From Peristeroidobacter soli (GTDB taxonomy: Bacteria; Pseudomonadota; Gammaproteobacteria; Steroidobacterales; Steroidobacteraceae), in the NCBI RefSeq assembly GCF_004138485.1, contig NZ_RYEV01000009.1, positions 248,001 through 312,000 on the forward strand: a stretch of DNA of 64,000 nt, read 5' to 3'. The stretch's first letter is position 1, and the number at the start of each line of letters is the position of its first letter. Made by a program: the position numbers and the translations under genes. Positions 9,018 through 18,684 of the stretch are shown piece after piece. The notes under the pieces were generated by a model that did no database searches, was not told the DNA's origin, and was given only the letters and a program-made list of their open reading frames with translations.

Positions 9018-10931
9018 TCAGGCAATGGCGGCCCGCTCCGCCGTCGTCGGGACCGGTCGCGAGCGCTGCGTCTCATGCAGGATCTTCGTGAGCGCCTCGC
9101 GCTCGACGGTTTCATGCGTCAACAACAGCTGCGCGAGCGCGTTCAACGCCGACCGGTTCGCAGCAAGGGTGTCGCGAACCCGAGCTTCCGCCTGCAGCAG
9201 CAGCTGCTGGATCTGGGAGTCGATCTGGCGCGCCGTCTCCTCGCTGAATTCCCTCGCGACGGGCAATCCGGCGTCATTCAAATAGCTACCGTGCGTCCTG
9301 GTTTCGAATACCGCCGGCCCGAGCGTCTCGGTCATGCCGTACTGAGTGACCATGTGCCTGACGAGATCCGTCGCGCGCTGCAAGTCATTGCTCGCGCCGG
9401 TGGAGACCTCACCGAACACCAACTCCTCGGCGACACGGCCACCGAGCAGCACGTCGAGCCGGTCGAGCAACTCACCGCGCTTCATCAAATAACGATCTTC
9501 CGTCGGCAATTGCTGCGTGAATCCCAATGCACCGATGCCGCGCGGGATGATCGAGACGCGGGAGACTTTATCCGTCGTGGCACGCAGCTCGGCAATCAAT
9601 GCGTGACCGGCTTCGTGGTAAGCCACCGTTTCTTTCTCCTTGGGATTCATCACACGGCCGCGCTTTTCCAAGCCGGCAATCGCGCGATCGATAGCCGCGT
9701 CGAAATCGCTCATGGCGACGGCGGACTTACCCTCCCTCGCCGCATGCAACGCCGCCTCGTTGACGATATTCGCGAGGTCGGCGCCGGCGGTACCCGGCGT
9801 TTTGCCTGCAACCATGGCCAGATCCACATCGGCGCCGAGCACCAGCCGCTTGGCATGCAGGCGCAGGATTTTTTCGCGGCCGCGAATGTCCGGCCGGTCG
9901 ATCGCGACATGGCGATCGAACCGTCCGGGCCGCAGCAACGCGGGATCGAGAATTTCCGGACGGTTGGTCGCCGCCATGATGATCACACCGCGATTGGTCT
10001 CGAAGCCATCCATCTCGACCAGCAATTGGTTGAGCGTCTGTTCGCGCTCCTCGTGCGAGCTGAAGCCATTGACGCCACGCGCTCTTCCCAACGCATCGAG
10101 CTCATCGATGAAGATGATGCAGGGAGCAAGCTCGCTGGCTTGATGAAACAGATCGCGCACACGTGCCGCACCCACGCCCACGAACATCTCGACGAATTCC
10201 GAGCCGCTGATGAGGAGAAAAGGAACGTTCGCCTCGCCCGCCACAGCTTTGGCCAGCAGTGTCTTGCCCGTCCCCGGCGCACCGACGATCAGAATGCCTT
10301 TCGGGATATGTCCGCCCAGCTTGGTGTATCGATTGGGATCGCGCAGGAACTGCACGACTTCCATCAGCTCGGCCTTGGCCTCATCGATGCCTTCCACATC
10401 CGAGAATCGGACGCCGACGTTCTTCTGCACGAACAACTTGGCCTTGCTTTTGCCGACGCCGATGAGATCGCCCGCGCCTCGCGCACCGAGTTTTCCGATA
10501 AAGAAGAACCACACCGCTGCGAAGATCACTGCCGGCGCAAGCCACGACAGCAACATGACGAGCCACTTGCTCTCGCGGGCGCCGCCGAAATGGACCTTGG
10601 CCGCGGTCAGGTTCTGATACAGCGTGGGATCGTCGACCCGGACGGTGCTGAACTCGACGGTCTTCTCGTGCTGAGCGCGCTGGAGTTGCTCCTTCACGGC
10701 ATCGGGCAGTTGCGAAGGATCCGCCGGAATAGTCAGCGTGCCCTCGACCGTGTCCTCGGTTATTTCAACGTTGGCGATCAGCCCCGAGCCCAGCAATACT
10801 TTGAAATCACTGTAGTCGAGCGTCACCGTGGCGTGCTGAGCGAACCACAGCTGCATCACGAGCACGGTCAGCAACGCCAAGCCGAGCCAGCCATAGCCAC
10901 TTTGCGGCCGCTTCGTTGACGGGTCGGCCAT
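9018..10931 (-). CDS. ftsH: ATP-dependent zinc metalloprotease FtsH (accessory copy)
   Basis: 637 residues, full length. Membrane helices at about 13-30 and 122-146 frame a short periplasmic domain. The AAA domain has Walker A GAPGTGKT (217-224), Walker [10 protein letters not shown] (272-280) and a second region of homology [20 protein letters not shown] (321-340). The protease domain has HEAGH (439-443). It degrades membrane and regulatory proteins. Its neighbours (nucleotidyltransferase, ATPase fossil, Usp) differ from the usual rrmJ-ftsH-folP-glmM housekeeping context, and the sequence has [14 protein letters not shown] where housekeeping FtsH usually has a GxGGGNDEREQT-type loop. An extra stress-island copy is likely. 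Confidence 0.93.
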   Translation of the reverse strand: MADPSTKRPQSGYGWLGLALLTVLVMQLWFAQHATVTLDYSDFKVLLGSGLIANVEITEDTVEGTLTIPADPSQLPDAVKEQLQRAQHEKTVEFSTVRVDDPTLYQNLTAAKVHFGGARESKWLVMLLSWLAPAVIFAAVWFFFIGKLGARGAGDLIGVGKSKAKLFVQKNVGVRFSDVEGIDEAKAELMEVVQFLRDPNRYTKLGGHIPKGILIVGAPGTGKTLLAKAVAGEANVPFLLISGSEFVEMFVGVGAARVRDLFHQASELAPCIIFIDELDALGRARGVNGFSSHEEREQTLNQLLVEMDGFETNRGVIIMAATNRPEILDPALLRPGRFDRHVAIDRPDIRGREKILRLHAKRLVLGADVDLAMVAGKTPGTAGADLANIVNEAALHAAREGKSAVAMSDFDAAIDRAIAGLEKRGRVMNPKEKETVAYHEAGHALIAELRATTDKVSRVSIIPRGIGALGFTQQLPTEDRYLMKRGELLDRLDVLLGGRVAEELVFGEVSTGASNDLQRATDLVRHMVTQYGMTETLGPAVFETRTHGSYLNDAGLPVAREFSEETARQIDSQIQQLLLQAEARVRDTLAANRSALNALAQLLLTHETVEREALTKILHETQRSRPVPTTAERAAIA

Positions 10932-10935
10932 GATC

Positions 10936-11925
10936 TCAACCGGCAGCGCACATCGCCGGCATTCGGCCAGCCAGGTTCAAGAATGCCGATGGCTCGGCGT
11001 GCGAAGCAAACTCGGCCGCTTGCGACTTGATCTTGCGCACGGTCTCGATGACCCGACGCGGCGTACCGAGGTCGCTCCAACCGCACGCCGGCACTTTGAG
11101 CACGCGTAGAGAATCAGGATCCCGTTGCAGGATGTCTCGCGAGAAATCGATCGTCGCTGAGCGTGCGTACAGCTCGGCGAGTCGATATGCCTGTGCCGCC
11201 GCCGGCGTTCGAGTCACGATATGCCGCATCTCCCCAACGAGATCGGGGCAGGTCCGCTCGAAACGACGCAGCAGGTGCTGGCCATTGACCGCGAAGATGA
11301 ATGAGTTCCATACACCTCCTCGGGCGATCAGAGCGCGAGCAGTGGCGGCGTCGGGTTTCTCGACGAAGTCACGAACCGCGGCTACATCTCCAGCACCTTC
11401 GGCCACGATATAGCCCAGCTCTGGGTCTGCCTCCTCGGCCGTCATTCCCAGTAGCAGCATGCTTTCGGGAGTTCGAACGACTTCGCTCATCGCCTCGCGC
11501 AGGCTGGCCGCCAGCACCAACTCGTTGCTGACGTAGTGATCCGATGGCAATAACAGAATGCTGGCTTCCGGATCCCGATGCAGGATCCGCAACAAGGGCA
11601 AGAGAATTCCCGGCGCCGTGCCGCGATTGCTCGGCTGGCTGATCAGATTGCGGCCGGGTATCGGCAGGTCGAGGTTCTGCCACCAGCGACGGTGATGCTC
11701 GGAAACGGCGATCATGGTCTGTTCAGGTGAACCGACCAGGCTCGCGCGGGTCACGGCGTCGTGCAACAGCGAGCCGCTGTGACCGAGCGAACAGAATTGC
11801 TTGGGTACTGCGATTCCCGACGCCATTCGGGTCAACGCTTGCAGGCGAGTCCCCTCGCCCCCGGCCAGAATCAACGCCCAGTTGTGTCCGGCGTCCCAAT
11901 GGGTTTCCCAGCGCTGTAGTGACAT
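10936..11925 (-). CDS. Mannose-1-phosphate guanylyltransferase-like nucleotidyltransferase
   Basis: 329 residues. The N-terminus LILAGGEGTRL is the sugar-nucleotide transferase signature, and PKQFCSLG, LLPSDHYV, FVEKPDAATA and WNSFIFAVNG follow the order seen in ManC/AlgA GMP-mannose pyrophosphorylases. The C-terminal isomerase domain of bifunctional ManC proteins is absent. A good AGGGGAAC site precedes ATG 11925. It is 4 bp upstream of ftsH on the same strand. It would supply GDP-mannose or a related nucleotide sugar; sugar specificity cannot be fixed. Confidence 0.85.
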   Translation of the reverse strand: MSLQRWETHWDAGHNWALILAGGEGTRLQALTRMASGIAVPKQFCSLGHSGSLLHDAVTRASLVGSPEQTMIAVSEHHRRWWQNLDLPIPGRNLISQPSNRGTAPGILLPLLRILHRDPEASILLLPSDHYVSNELVLAASLREAMSEVVRTPESMLLLGMTAEEADPELGYIVAEGAGDVAAVRDFVEKPDAATARALIARGGVWNSFIFAVNGQHLLRRFERTCPDLVGEMRHIVTRTPAAAQAYRLAELYARSATIDFSRDILQRDPDSLRVLKVPACGWSDLGTPRRVIETVRKIKSQAAEFASHAEPSAFLNLAGRMPAMCAAG

Positions 11926-12037
11926 TGAAGTTCCCCTGCGTTCGCGCGGTCGTGGTTACAGAGAGATTGTCAGCTCCCGCGCCCTTCAACAGCCGTGAAC
12001 GGCCCTGGGACGTTACGTAGTACACCGGAGTGGCTGC

Positions 12038-12331
12038 GTGGGTTCGGCGCTGGCCGCGCTCGCCGCAGTGGCGCAGAGTATTTCCATGCTGCTGTTCGCC
12101 CCCAAAGCTCCCTTGGACCGCGTCGTGGACGCGCTGTGCAGAGCCTGTGTGGCTGCGCGAGCGCCTCTACCAACGACAAGCTGCAACGTCGTCGTGCGCC
12201 GTGTGGATCACGGCCCGGTATTCATCGAGTGCATGGACCCGACGCTGCTCGGCACGCCGATGATCAATGCCGAGCTCGCTCTGGCGTCCCGGATTCGGCG
12301 TCGGCTGCGATGGGCGATCGGCTGGATCTAG
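12038..12331 (+). CDS. Small hypothetical protein
   Basis: 97 residues from a GTG at 12038 with GGAG seven bases upstream; an internal ATG at 12086 is an alternative. Third codon positions are strongly GC, as in neighbouring real genes. The sequence has a hydrophobic N-terminus (ALAALAAVAQSISMLLFAP), a VVVRRVDHGPVFIECMDP core and a basic amphipathic end. No family recognised. The stop codon lies inside the ribosome site of the next gene, suggesting co-translation with the exported ClpP-like protein. Confidence 0.5.
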   Translation: MGSALAALAAVAQSISMLLFAPKAPLDRVVDALCRACVAARAPLPTTSCNVVVRRVDHGPVFIECMDPTLLGTPMINAELALASRIRRRLRWAIGWI

Positions 12332-12339
12332 GTGACGAT

Positions 12340-13146
12340 ATGGCGATCGGTCACTGGCGTGCGGTACTTCCCTGGCTACTCCCGCTACCCTTGTTCGCCG
12401 GCGGTGCCCATGCCGAATCGACCGACATGCGCATCGTCACCAAAGTTCGGCTCACCGAGTGCTGCATCGAATATCGCGGGCTCATTACCTCCGAGGCGAA
12501 CGACGGCGTGTACGAGCTGTACGACGAAGCTTCGCCCAAACCAACCACCCTCGTCATCGAAAGCGACGGCGGCGGCGCGGCGGCGGCGATGGAGCTGGGC
12601 AACTGGATGCTCGACCATGACATGGATGTCCAGGTCGATTCGCACTGCTATTCGAGCTGCGCCAACTACATCTTCCTCGCCGGGCACGCCAAGCTGCTTG
12701 CATCTCACGCTTCACTCATGTGGCACGGCGGTACCATGCAGCCGATCGATCGGGCCGAGCTGGAACATCTGCTAGATGACATGCTCGGCCAGCTCGAGCC
12801 GGAAGCGCGCGAAGCGGTGCTTGCCGAGCGTCCACGGGAAAAACTTATACTGCAGTTGGATGAATCGCGACTCGAGTTGCTCGCGCGTGAGACACGGTTC
12901 TTCGCACGCATCGGCGTCGATGAGCGCATTACGGTGCTCGGCCATCTGTTCGAGCATGAGCTGCTCGCCAACGACCATGACTATTCCGGCTGGGATCTAT
13001 CGCTGGACGATCTGGCCAAGCTCGGTGTGCGCGGAATCAAGGTCGTCGACGCTACCGAATGGCAGCCATGGCCGAGCCGCGATGGCCTGTTGGTCTATCG
13101 CATTTCACTCGACCGCCTTCCCGGCTTCGACCCTCGCCTGCCCTGA
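12340..13146 (+). CDS. Exported ClpP/crotonase-fold protein (COG3904-like)
   Basis: 268 residues from ATG 12340 (AGGTGA site upstream). A signal peptide (WLLPLPLFAGGAHA, cut near 26) is followed by VIESDGGGAAAAMELGNWM and then SHCYSSCANYIFLAGHAK. These are the glycine-rich oxyanion turn and the C-S-S-C-x-(N/L)-(I/Y)-F-x-A-G motif of periplasmic proteins with a ClpP-like serine protease fold. The C-terminal half is acidic and helical. Function of the family is unknown; catalysis is not proven. It converges on the fatty acyl-CoA reductase gene. Confidence 0.65.
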   Translation: MAIGHWRAVLPWLLPLPLFAGGAHAESTDMRIVTKVRLTECCIEYRGLITSEANDGVYELYDEASPKPTTLVIESDGGGAAAAMELGNWMLDHDMDVQVDSHCYSSCANYIFLAGHAKLLASHASLMWHGGTMQPIDRAELEHLLDDMLGQLEPEAREAVLAERPREKLILQLDESRLELLARETRFFARIGVDERITVLGHLFEHELLANDHDYSGWDLSLDDLAKLGVRGIKVVDATEWQPWPSRDGLLVYRISLDRLPGFDPRLP

Positions 13147-13162
13147 GCTCGATAGCCAGCTG

Positions 13163-15145
13163 CTACCAATGCAGGCCCTTCATTACCTTGGCAAAGGCCA
13201 CCGCTTCTTCCGTAGGCGGTGCCTCGCAGCTCGTACCCAGCGCCGCGGCCGAGTCCGGGAACATGCGGAAAGCGGCACTGTTGATTGTGTCGGCAATGGT
13301 CGGTGCAAACAGCTCCAGCAATCTCGCGAACATGCCCAGCCGACTCACGATGCGCGGCGACTGATGCACGATGGCATCCACCACCAGCTCGGCGGCTTGC
13401 TCAGGCGTCAGTGCCGGTAACTTTGCGTATGCCGTCGTCGGCGCAATCATGGGGGTACGCACCAAGGGCATGTTGATGACACTGAAGCGCACGCCTCGAT
13501 CACGGTACTCGGCGGCCGCACAGCGTGCGAAGGTTTCGATAGCGGCTTTGGACGCCGCGTAAGCGGAGAAGCGCGGCGCATTGCTCAACACACCGATGGA
13601 TGAGATCACCACGACCTGCCCCTGCCCTCGCGCCTCCATGCCCGGCAACAACGCCAGCGTCAAGCGCACAGCGGCGAAGTAATTCAGCTTCATCAGGCGC
13701 TCGAAGTCGTGCTGACGCTGATAGGACGCTGCGATCGCGCGCCGGATCGAGTGGCCGGCGTTGTTGATGAGAATATCGATGCCGCCGTGCTCGGCGAGCA
13801 GTCGCTGAAGGAACCCGTCGCAAGCGCTGTCATCGGTGATGTCACAAGCGTACGTGTGCGCCGTTCCGCCGCGATAGCGAATCTCCGCTTCGGTCTCGGC
13901 CAGACGCGTTGGATCGCGAGCCGCGATGATCACAATGGCGCCAGCATCCGCCAGACGCAGCGCCGTCGCACGGCCGATGCCAGAGCTGCCGCCCGTGATC
14001 AACACCCGTTTTTTCGCCACCTTCCCCCTCAGGCTATGGTCGAGGGTGAGATCGGGATCCAGCCGACGCTCCCAGTAGTCCCAGATCCGCCAGCCGTACT
14101 CCTCGAGTCTCGGCAAGCGCACGCCGCTATTTTCCAGCAAGAGGCGCGCGCGCCGGTTGTCGAACAATGTCGGCATATTGACGAACGTCAACACGCTGCG
14201 AGGCAGTTGCAGGTCGTCGAGCAGCTGATCGACGACTGCCCGGGCCGGCTCATACGAAGCGAGAATCGACGATAAATCGATGGGCAGCGAGCGAAGCAGC
14301 TCGGTATCGACGCGCAATCCCATCAACGGCGCATGCCCGGCACGCGCGAACAGATTCAGTATCTCGCCGGCATGACGTGGCTGTGGATCGGTCAGATGAA
14401 AGCAACGGAAGTCCTGATCCGGTATCTGCGACAGGTGCACCAGCGCCGCCGCCACATAGTCGACAGGCACAAGATTGACGTACCCGCCTTCGAAGCCAAT
14501 GGTCGGCAGCCAGGACGGCACATGACGCCGCATGATCTGCAGCGCCTTGAAGAAATAGTACGGGCCATCGACTTTGGTGATGTGACCGGTACGCGAATCG
14601 CCGATGACCATGCCTGGCCGATAGATACGCCACGGCAGATGTGTTTGTTGGCGTACCAATGCCTCCGCATCGTGCTTGGTGCGAAAGTAGGGGTGGTCGA
14701 GACGACAAGCCTCCTCGAACATGTCCTCGGTAAATACACCGTCGTACAGACCCGCCGCGGCGATGGAACTGCAGTGATGGAAGTGCCGCGTACTCATCGC
14801 CCTCGCGAACTCCAACGCATGCCGCGTACCGTCCACGTTCGCCCTCAGTAATGCTTCGCCATCGGCTTCGATGTCGTAGAGGGCGCCGAGGTGAAAAAAA
14901 TGTTCGATGGGCTGCCCGATCCGGGCCCGCCCGGCCGGCGACACACCCAACTCCGGGTCGCGCAAATCCCCTTCTACTGCAATGACTCTGCAGGCTTGCG
15001 GTCCCCACCACTGGCGCAGCTCATCGAGCTTTTCCAGCGCCGACCATCGGACCAGCACGTACACCGGCCCCGGCACCCGCGCCAGCAGCTCTCGCACGAG
15101 ATAGCGGCCGATGAAGCCCGTTGCGCCGGTGACGAAACAACCCAT
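13163..15145 (-). CDS. Fatty acyl-CoA reductase (alcohol-forming), two-domain
   Basis: 660 residues, matching in length and layout the 661-residue Marinobacter enzyme Maqu_2507, which reduces fatty acyl-CoA to the alcohol. The N-terminal extended SDR domain has the NADPH loop TGATGFIGR (6-14) and catalytic Y153/K157 in HPYFRTKHDAE. A linker with WDYWERRLDPDLTLD joins it to a second SDR domain with TGGSSGIGRA (near 380), NNAGHSIRRA and YAASKAA. Both domains look catalytically complete. It is divergent from the wax ester synthase gene with 154 bp between, so fatty alcohol made here can be esterified by its neighbour. Confidence 0.9.
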   Translation of the reverse strand: MGCFVTGATGFIGRYLVRELLARVPGPVYVLVRWSALEKLDELRQWWGPQACRVIAVEGDLRDPELGVSPAGRARIGQPIEHFFHLGALYDIEADGEALLRANVDGTRHALEFARAMSTRHFHHCSSIAAAGLYDGVFTEDMFEEACRLDHPYFRTKHDAEALVRQQTHLPWRIYRPGMVIGDSRTGHITKVDGPYYFFKALQIMRRHVPSWLPTIGFEGGYVNLVPVDYVAAALVHLSQIPDQDFRCFHLTDPQPRHAGEILNLFARAGHAPLMGLRVDTELLRSLPIDLSSILASYEPARAVVDQLLDDLQLPRSVLTFVNMPTLFDNRRARLLLENSGVRLPRLEEYGWRIWDYWERRLDPDLTLDHSLRGKVAKKRVLITGGSSGIGRATALRLADAGAIVIIAARDPTRLAETEAEIRYRGGTAHTYACDITDDSACDGFLQRLLAEHGGIDILINNAGHSIRRAIAASYQRQHDFERLMKLNYFAAVRLTLALLPGMEARGQGQVVVISSIGVLSNAPRFSAYAASKAAIETFARCAAAEYRDRGVRFSVINMPLVRTPMIAPTTAYAKLPALTPEQAAELVVDAIVHQSPRIVSRLGMFARLLELFAPTIADTINSAAFRMFPDSAAALGTSCEAPPTEEAVAFAKVMKGLHW

Positions 15146-15299
15146 GAGTCCCCGCGAGCGGAGGAAGTCAGTGATCGCAGGCTAAGAACCTCGCGCCGTT
15201 TCAAACATCGGGACTAGCCCGTAATGTCTCAGGGGCAGACGCGCTTTACGCGAGGCGCGCTTTGGCAGTTAGATATCTGAATCAGGAGCGGCATGAATC

Positions 15300-16739
15300 A
15301 TGTCCGGCGAATCGATCGGCCCGGTGGATCTGGCATGGCTGCGCATGGATCGCCCGACCAATCCCATGGTGATCGTCGCCGTTCTGATCCTGAGCGAGCC
15401 GCTCTCGTACGGCCGGCTGAAGAGTGTACTCGCGCAACGTTTACTGACATTCGACCGCTTTCTGGATCGGCCCGTTTGCGACGCAATCAGCGGCCACTGG
15501 CAGCGTGACTCTTCTTTCCAGCTCGGTGCGCATTTACGTCGTTTGAAGCTTCCGCCGCGCGCACACGAGGCTCAGTTGCAGGCGGCGGCCAGCAGGCTCG
15601 CCAGCACGCCATTGAATCCCGCGCGGCCGCTGTGGCAGTTTCACCTGGTAGAGCGCTTTGGCAAAGGCAGCGCCATCATTGGCCGCGTCCACCATTGCTA
15701 CGCGGACGGTGTTGCCCTCATGCGCGTGCTGTTGTCACTCACCAGTAGCGTGCCACACGATCCGACACCGCCTCACGACGGTGCTGGAGACAAGTCGCCC
15801 GGCGGGGCTCTTTCGCTGCTCGCACCGCTCACCAAAGCACTGGACTCCGCCGGAACGATGGCGCAACGAGCGATCGAAACGACTGCGGATATCGTCAGCA
15901 CATCGTTGCAAGCGCTCGCCCACCCGGCACAAGCGGCGACCCTCGTTCAACGAGCCACCGACGCCACGCGCGAGCTCGCGAAAATCGCATTGATGCCTCA
16001 AGATCCGCAGACGCCGCTGAAAGGCGCGCTGAGCAGGCACAAGCAGGTGGCCTGGGCTGCGCCTTTGTCCTTCGCCGAAGTTAGAGCGGTCGCGCATGCG
16101 CTCGGTGTTTCGATCAACGACGTGCTACTGGCGACAGTCGCCGGTGCGCTGGGCGCCTATCTGGAAGATCAGGAAACAGCGATCGAATCGATGTCTCTGA
16201 AGGCACTCGTGCCGGTCAATCTGCGCCCCCCCGATCAGCCGCCGCGCCTCGGCAACGAGTTCGGCCTGGTGTTCGCGAGCCTACCGATCGGAGAGCGCCA
16301 TCCACTTGCCCGATTGTATGCCGTGCACCGCGACATGGAGGCCCTGAAACATTCCTCGCAAGCCAGCGTCGCGTTCTGGCTGCTGACCGCGATGGGCTTG
16401 TTGCCGGGCATCGTCGAACAGCAAGCCATCGAATTGTTCACGACCAAGGCAAGCCTGGTCATCTCCAACGTACCGGGTCCCCGCGAACCGCTGTATGTCG
16501 CCGGTGCACGCATCGAACGACAATTCTTCTGGGTGCCGCAGGCCGGCAGCATCGGTGTTGGCGTCAGCTTGCTCACCTACGACGGCAGCGTGCATTTCGG
16601 CGTCATGGCGGATCGAAACCTCATTGACCATCCCGAACAGATCGCGGCGCGTTTCGTTGGGGAGTTTGAGCGGCTGCTGCTGCATGTACTGGCCGGAACG
16701 GCGGTCGCCGAGATTCCGCGCCCGGCGACCACTCCGTAA
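15300..16739 (+). CDS. Wax ester synthase/diacylglycerol acyltransferase (WS/DGAT)
   Basis: 479 residues, typical for the family. Catalytic HHxxxDG is present as HHCYADG at 131-137; further family motifs are PLW(Q)FHLVE, VSINDVLLATVAGAL and SNVPGPREPLY. The enzyme joins fatty alcohol or diacylglycerol with acyl-CoA to make wax esters or triacylglycerol at the membrane. An AGGAG site lies upstream; ATG 15300 is preferred over an earlier out-of-frame ATG. It shares a divergent promoter region with the fatty acyl-CoA reductase and leads a storage-lipid gene row. Confidence 0.93.
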   Translation: MSGESIGPVDLAWLRMDRPTNPMVIVAVLILSEPLSYGRLKSVLAQRLLTFDRFLDRPVCDAISGHWQRDSSFQLGAHLRRLKLPPRAHEAQLQAAASRLASTPLNPARPLWQFHLVERFGKGSAIIGRVHHCYADGVALMRVLLSLTSSVPHDPTPPHDGAGDKSPGGALSLLAPLTKALDSAGTMAQRAIETTADIVSTSLQALAHPAQAATLVQRATDATRELAKIALMPQDPQTPLKGALSRHKQVAWAAPLSFAEVRAVAHALGVSINDVLLATVAGALGAYLEDQETAIESMSLKALVPVNLRPPDQPPRLGNEFGLVFASLPIGERHPLARLYAVHRDMEALKHSSQASVAFWLLTAMGLLPGIVEQQAIELFTTKASLVISNVPGPREPLYVAGARIERQFFWVPQAGSIGVGVSLLTYDGSVHFGVMADRNLIDHPEQIAARFVGEFERLLLHVLAGTAVAEIPRPATTP

Positions 16740-16855
16740 TCACCCGCGGGTTTTCGCTATACCTTCGGCGACGGACAGGCTCGCACACTCGGTTACGTTG
16801 CCTGCACCGCTGCATGCGCAACCAACTACGATCGACTTTCTATGGAGGATGAATC

Positions 16856-17359
16856 ATGGCCACCCGAAAGAAGCGCAAGTCCAAGCACGCATCCGCCCAG
16901 CCGAGCGGTGCACTCGGAAATGTCATCGAGACCGGGCAACACATCTGGCTTGCTGGACTGGGCGCCGTCGCTCGCGCACAGCGCGAAGGACCGAAACTGT
17001 TCGAAGCTCTCGTGATGGAAGGCAGCGAATTTCAGGACAGCACGCGAGAGAATGTGCAGGAGCGCAGCGCCGACCTGCTGAATGAGTTGCGTTCCAAGCT
17101 GGATGCCCGAACCGCGGGCATGCGTGGCAAAGCGGCGGAAACCATGGGCAATCTCGAGGAGATTCTGCAGGCGCGCGTTCTCAAGGCGTTACAACAACTC
17201 GGTGTACCGACATCGCACGAGATCGAGGCGCTGAGCCGCAAAGTCAATGAACTGAACCGCTCGGTGCAGGCTCTCACCCAGACCAGATCGGGAAATGCCA
17301 GTGGGCGCAAAAGAGCCGGGGCTGCCGCAGCCACGGCCCAGCAAGGCGCTGCCGTCTGA
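16856..17359 (+). CDS. Phasin family protein (granule-associated)
   Basis: 167 residues, with a strong GGAGG site. A basic start (MATRKKRKSKH) is followed by HIWLAGLGAVARAQREGPKLFEALV, the standard phasin/PhaF-I motif, a long amphipathic helix and a coiled-coil-like LSRKVNELNRSVQ segment, ending in an Ala/Lys-rich tail as in PhaF. Phasins coat storage granules. No PHA synthase occurs nearby, so here it may coat wax ester/TAG bodies, or act with PHA genes elsewhere. Confidence 0.88.
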   Translation: MATRKKRKSKHASAQPSGALGNVIETGQHIWLAGLGAVARAQREGPKLFEALVMEGSEFQDSTRENVQERSADLLNELRSKLDARTAGMRGKAAETMGNLEEILQARVLKALQQLGVPTSHEIEALSRKVNELNRSVQALTQTRSGNASGRKRAGAAAATAQQGAAV

Positions 17360-17368
17360 GCAACGTCC

Positions 17369-18577
17369 ATGCTGCAAGTGGAACCCGCCGCCAGGAAGCG
17401 AGGTAGCCACCGGCGCATCGCGTTGGCGTTGGCTGGCGGCGGGCCCTTGGGCGCGTTCTATCAGCTCGGCTGCCTGCACGCGCTCGCGGACTGCACCGCT
17501 GGTTTGGATCTGAGCCATCTGGATGCATACGTCGGGGTGAGTTCCGGCGCAATCATCGGCGCGGCGCTCGCCAACGGCATCGACACCGGACAGATGGTTC
17601 AGCTGTTTTTTCTGGAGGACGGCGCCGAGGTGCATCCGCTCACGCCAGGCATATTGATGCGGCCGGCGTTGGGCGAATACTGGCAGCGCGCCCTCCGTGT
17701 TCCCTCACTGCTGGCTCGAATCGCAAGAAATATTTCGAAGGATCCACTGGGCCAGAACTGGGCCGCATTGCTCAGCCCGCTGACCGAGGCGATTCCCACG
17801 GGCGTATTCGACAATCGCCCTTTCGAACAGTATCTCAGAGAGCTGCTGGGCTCGCCTGGACACACCAACGATTTCCGCAAGCTCGATGCGATGCTCAGGA
17901 TCATCGCCACCGATCTGAACACCGGCGAGGAAGTGCGATTCGGCGAGCCCGGGTTGGATCACGTGCCGATCTCCGAGGCCATTCGCGCAAGCACCGCCTT
18001 GCCAGGGCTGTACACACCCGTCCGCATCGCCGGTCGCACACTGGTCGACGGCGCCTTGCTACGCACGGCGCATGCGTCGTTGGTGCTCGACAGTGGCGCC
18101 GATCTGGTGATCACCGTCAATCCCCTGGTCACGTTCTCCGGATCGCCGCACGCCCGCCACAGCGATCTGTCCGAGGGCGGCTTCATCACCGTCATGAATC
18201 AGACTTTCCGGGCGCTGATTCAATCGCGCATGCAAATTGGCATGGCGGCATACCGCGAGCGCTATCCCCACAGCGACCGGCTGCTGTTTCAACCGGATCG
18301 CGACGACAAGATCATGTTCTTCGCCAATATCTTTCGTTACGCCGAGCGCTATCGCCTGGCAAGCCACGCATACCAGCAGACTCGACAGGATCTGTTGCAA
18401 CACACTTCAGCTCTGGCCCCAGTACTGAAGCGGCACGGCATCCGGCTGCGCATGGAACGCTTGCGAGACCCGCAACGCTGGCTCGCTCCGAGCACGGACG
18501 TCCATTTCGGCACCGGAACGACCGTCCATCTACATCACGCGCTCGATCGCCTCTCTCACTGGTTGACAGCGCACTGA
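17369..18577 (+). CDS. Patatin-like phospholipase/lipase
   Basis: 402 residues. The oxyanion loop GGGPLGAFYQLG (23-34), nucleophile elbow GVSSG (56-60, S58) and the aspartate of the dyad in LVDGALLRTAH are all present, so an active serine lipase is expected. Patatins release fatty acids from glycerolipids. It starts 9 bp after the phasin stop, so the two are likely co-translated. A role in turning over storage lipid would fit. Confidence 0.9.
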   Translation: MLQVEPAARKRGSHRRIALALAGGGPLGAFYQLGCLHALADCTAGLDLSHLDAYVGVSSGAIIGAALANGIDTGQMVQLFFLEDGAEVHPLTPGILMRPALGEYWQRALRVPSLLARIARNISKDPLGQNWAALLSPLTEAIPTGVFDNRPFEQYLRELLGSPGHTNDFRKLDAMLRIIATDLNTGEEVRFGEPGLDHVPISEAIRASTALPGLYTPVRIAGRTLVDGALLRTAHASLVLDSGADLVITVNPLVTFSGSPHARHSDLSEGGFITVMNQTFRALIQSRMQIGMAAYRERYPHSDRLLFQPDRDDKIMFFANIFRYAERYRLASHAYQQTRQDLLQHTSALAPVLKRHGIRLRMERLRDPQRWLAPSTDVHFGTGTTVHLHHALDRLSHWLTAH

Positions 18578-18684
18578 CCCCATCGTTGCCAGTTCCACTG
18601 AGCGACTACGCGAGGGTCACGACGCGCCCGGCTCCGCTAAGGCAATATCTTGTAGCCCGTCGATCGCAGGTTCAGGGGCTCGCG

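Noticed and set aside
8973-10919. A 648-residue open frame on the plus strand
   Set aside because: It is the antisense of ftsH. Its translation is Arg/His/Gln-rich with no domain, while the minus strand has complete AAA and protease motifs. Long antisense frames are common in GC-rich genes.
16856-17359. Polyhydroxyalkanoate synthesis locus
   Set aside because: A phasin is present, but there is no PhaC, PhaA, PhaB or PhaR in the window; the neighbours are wax ester and fatty acid genes.
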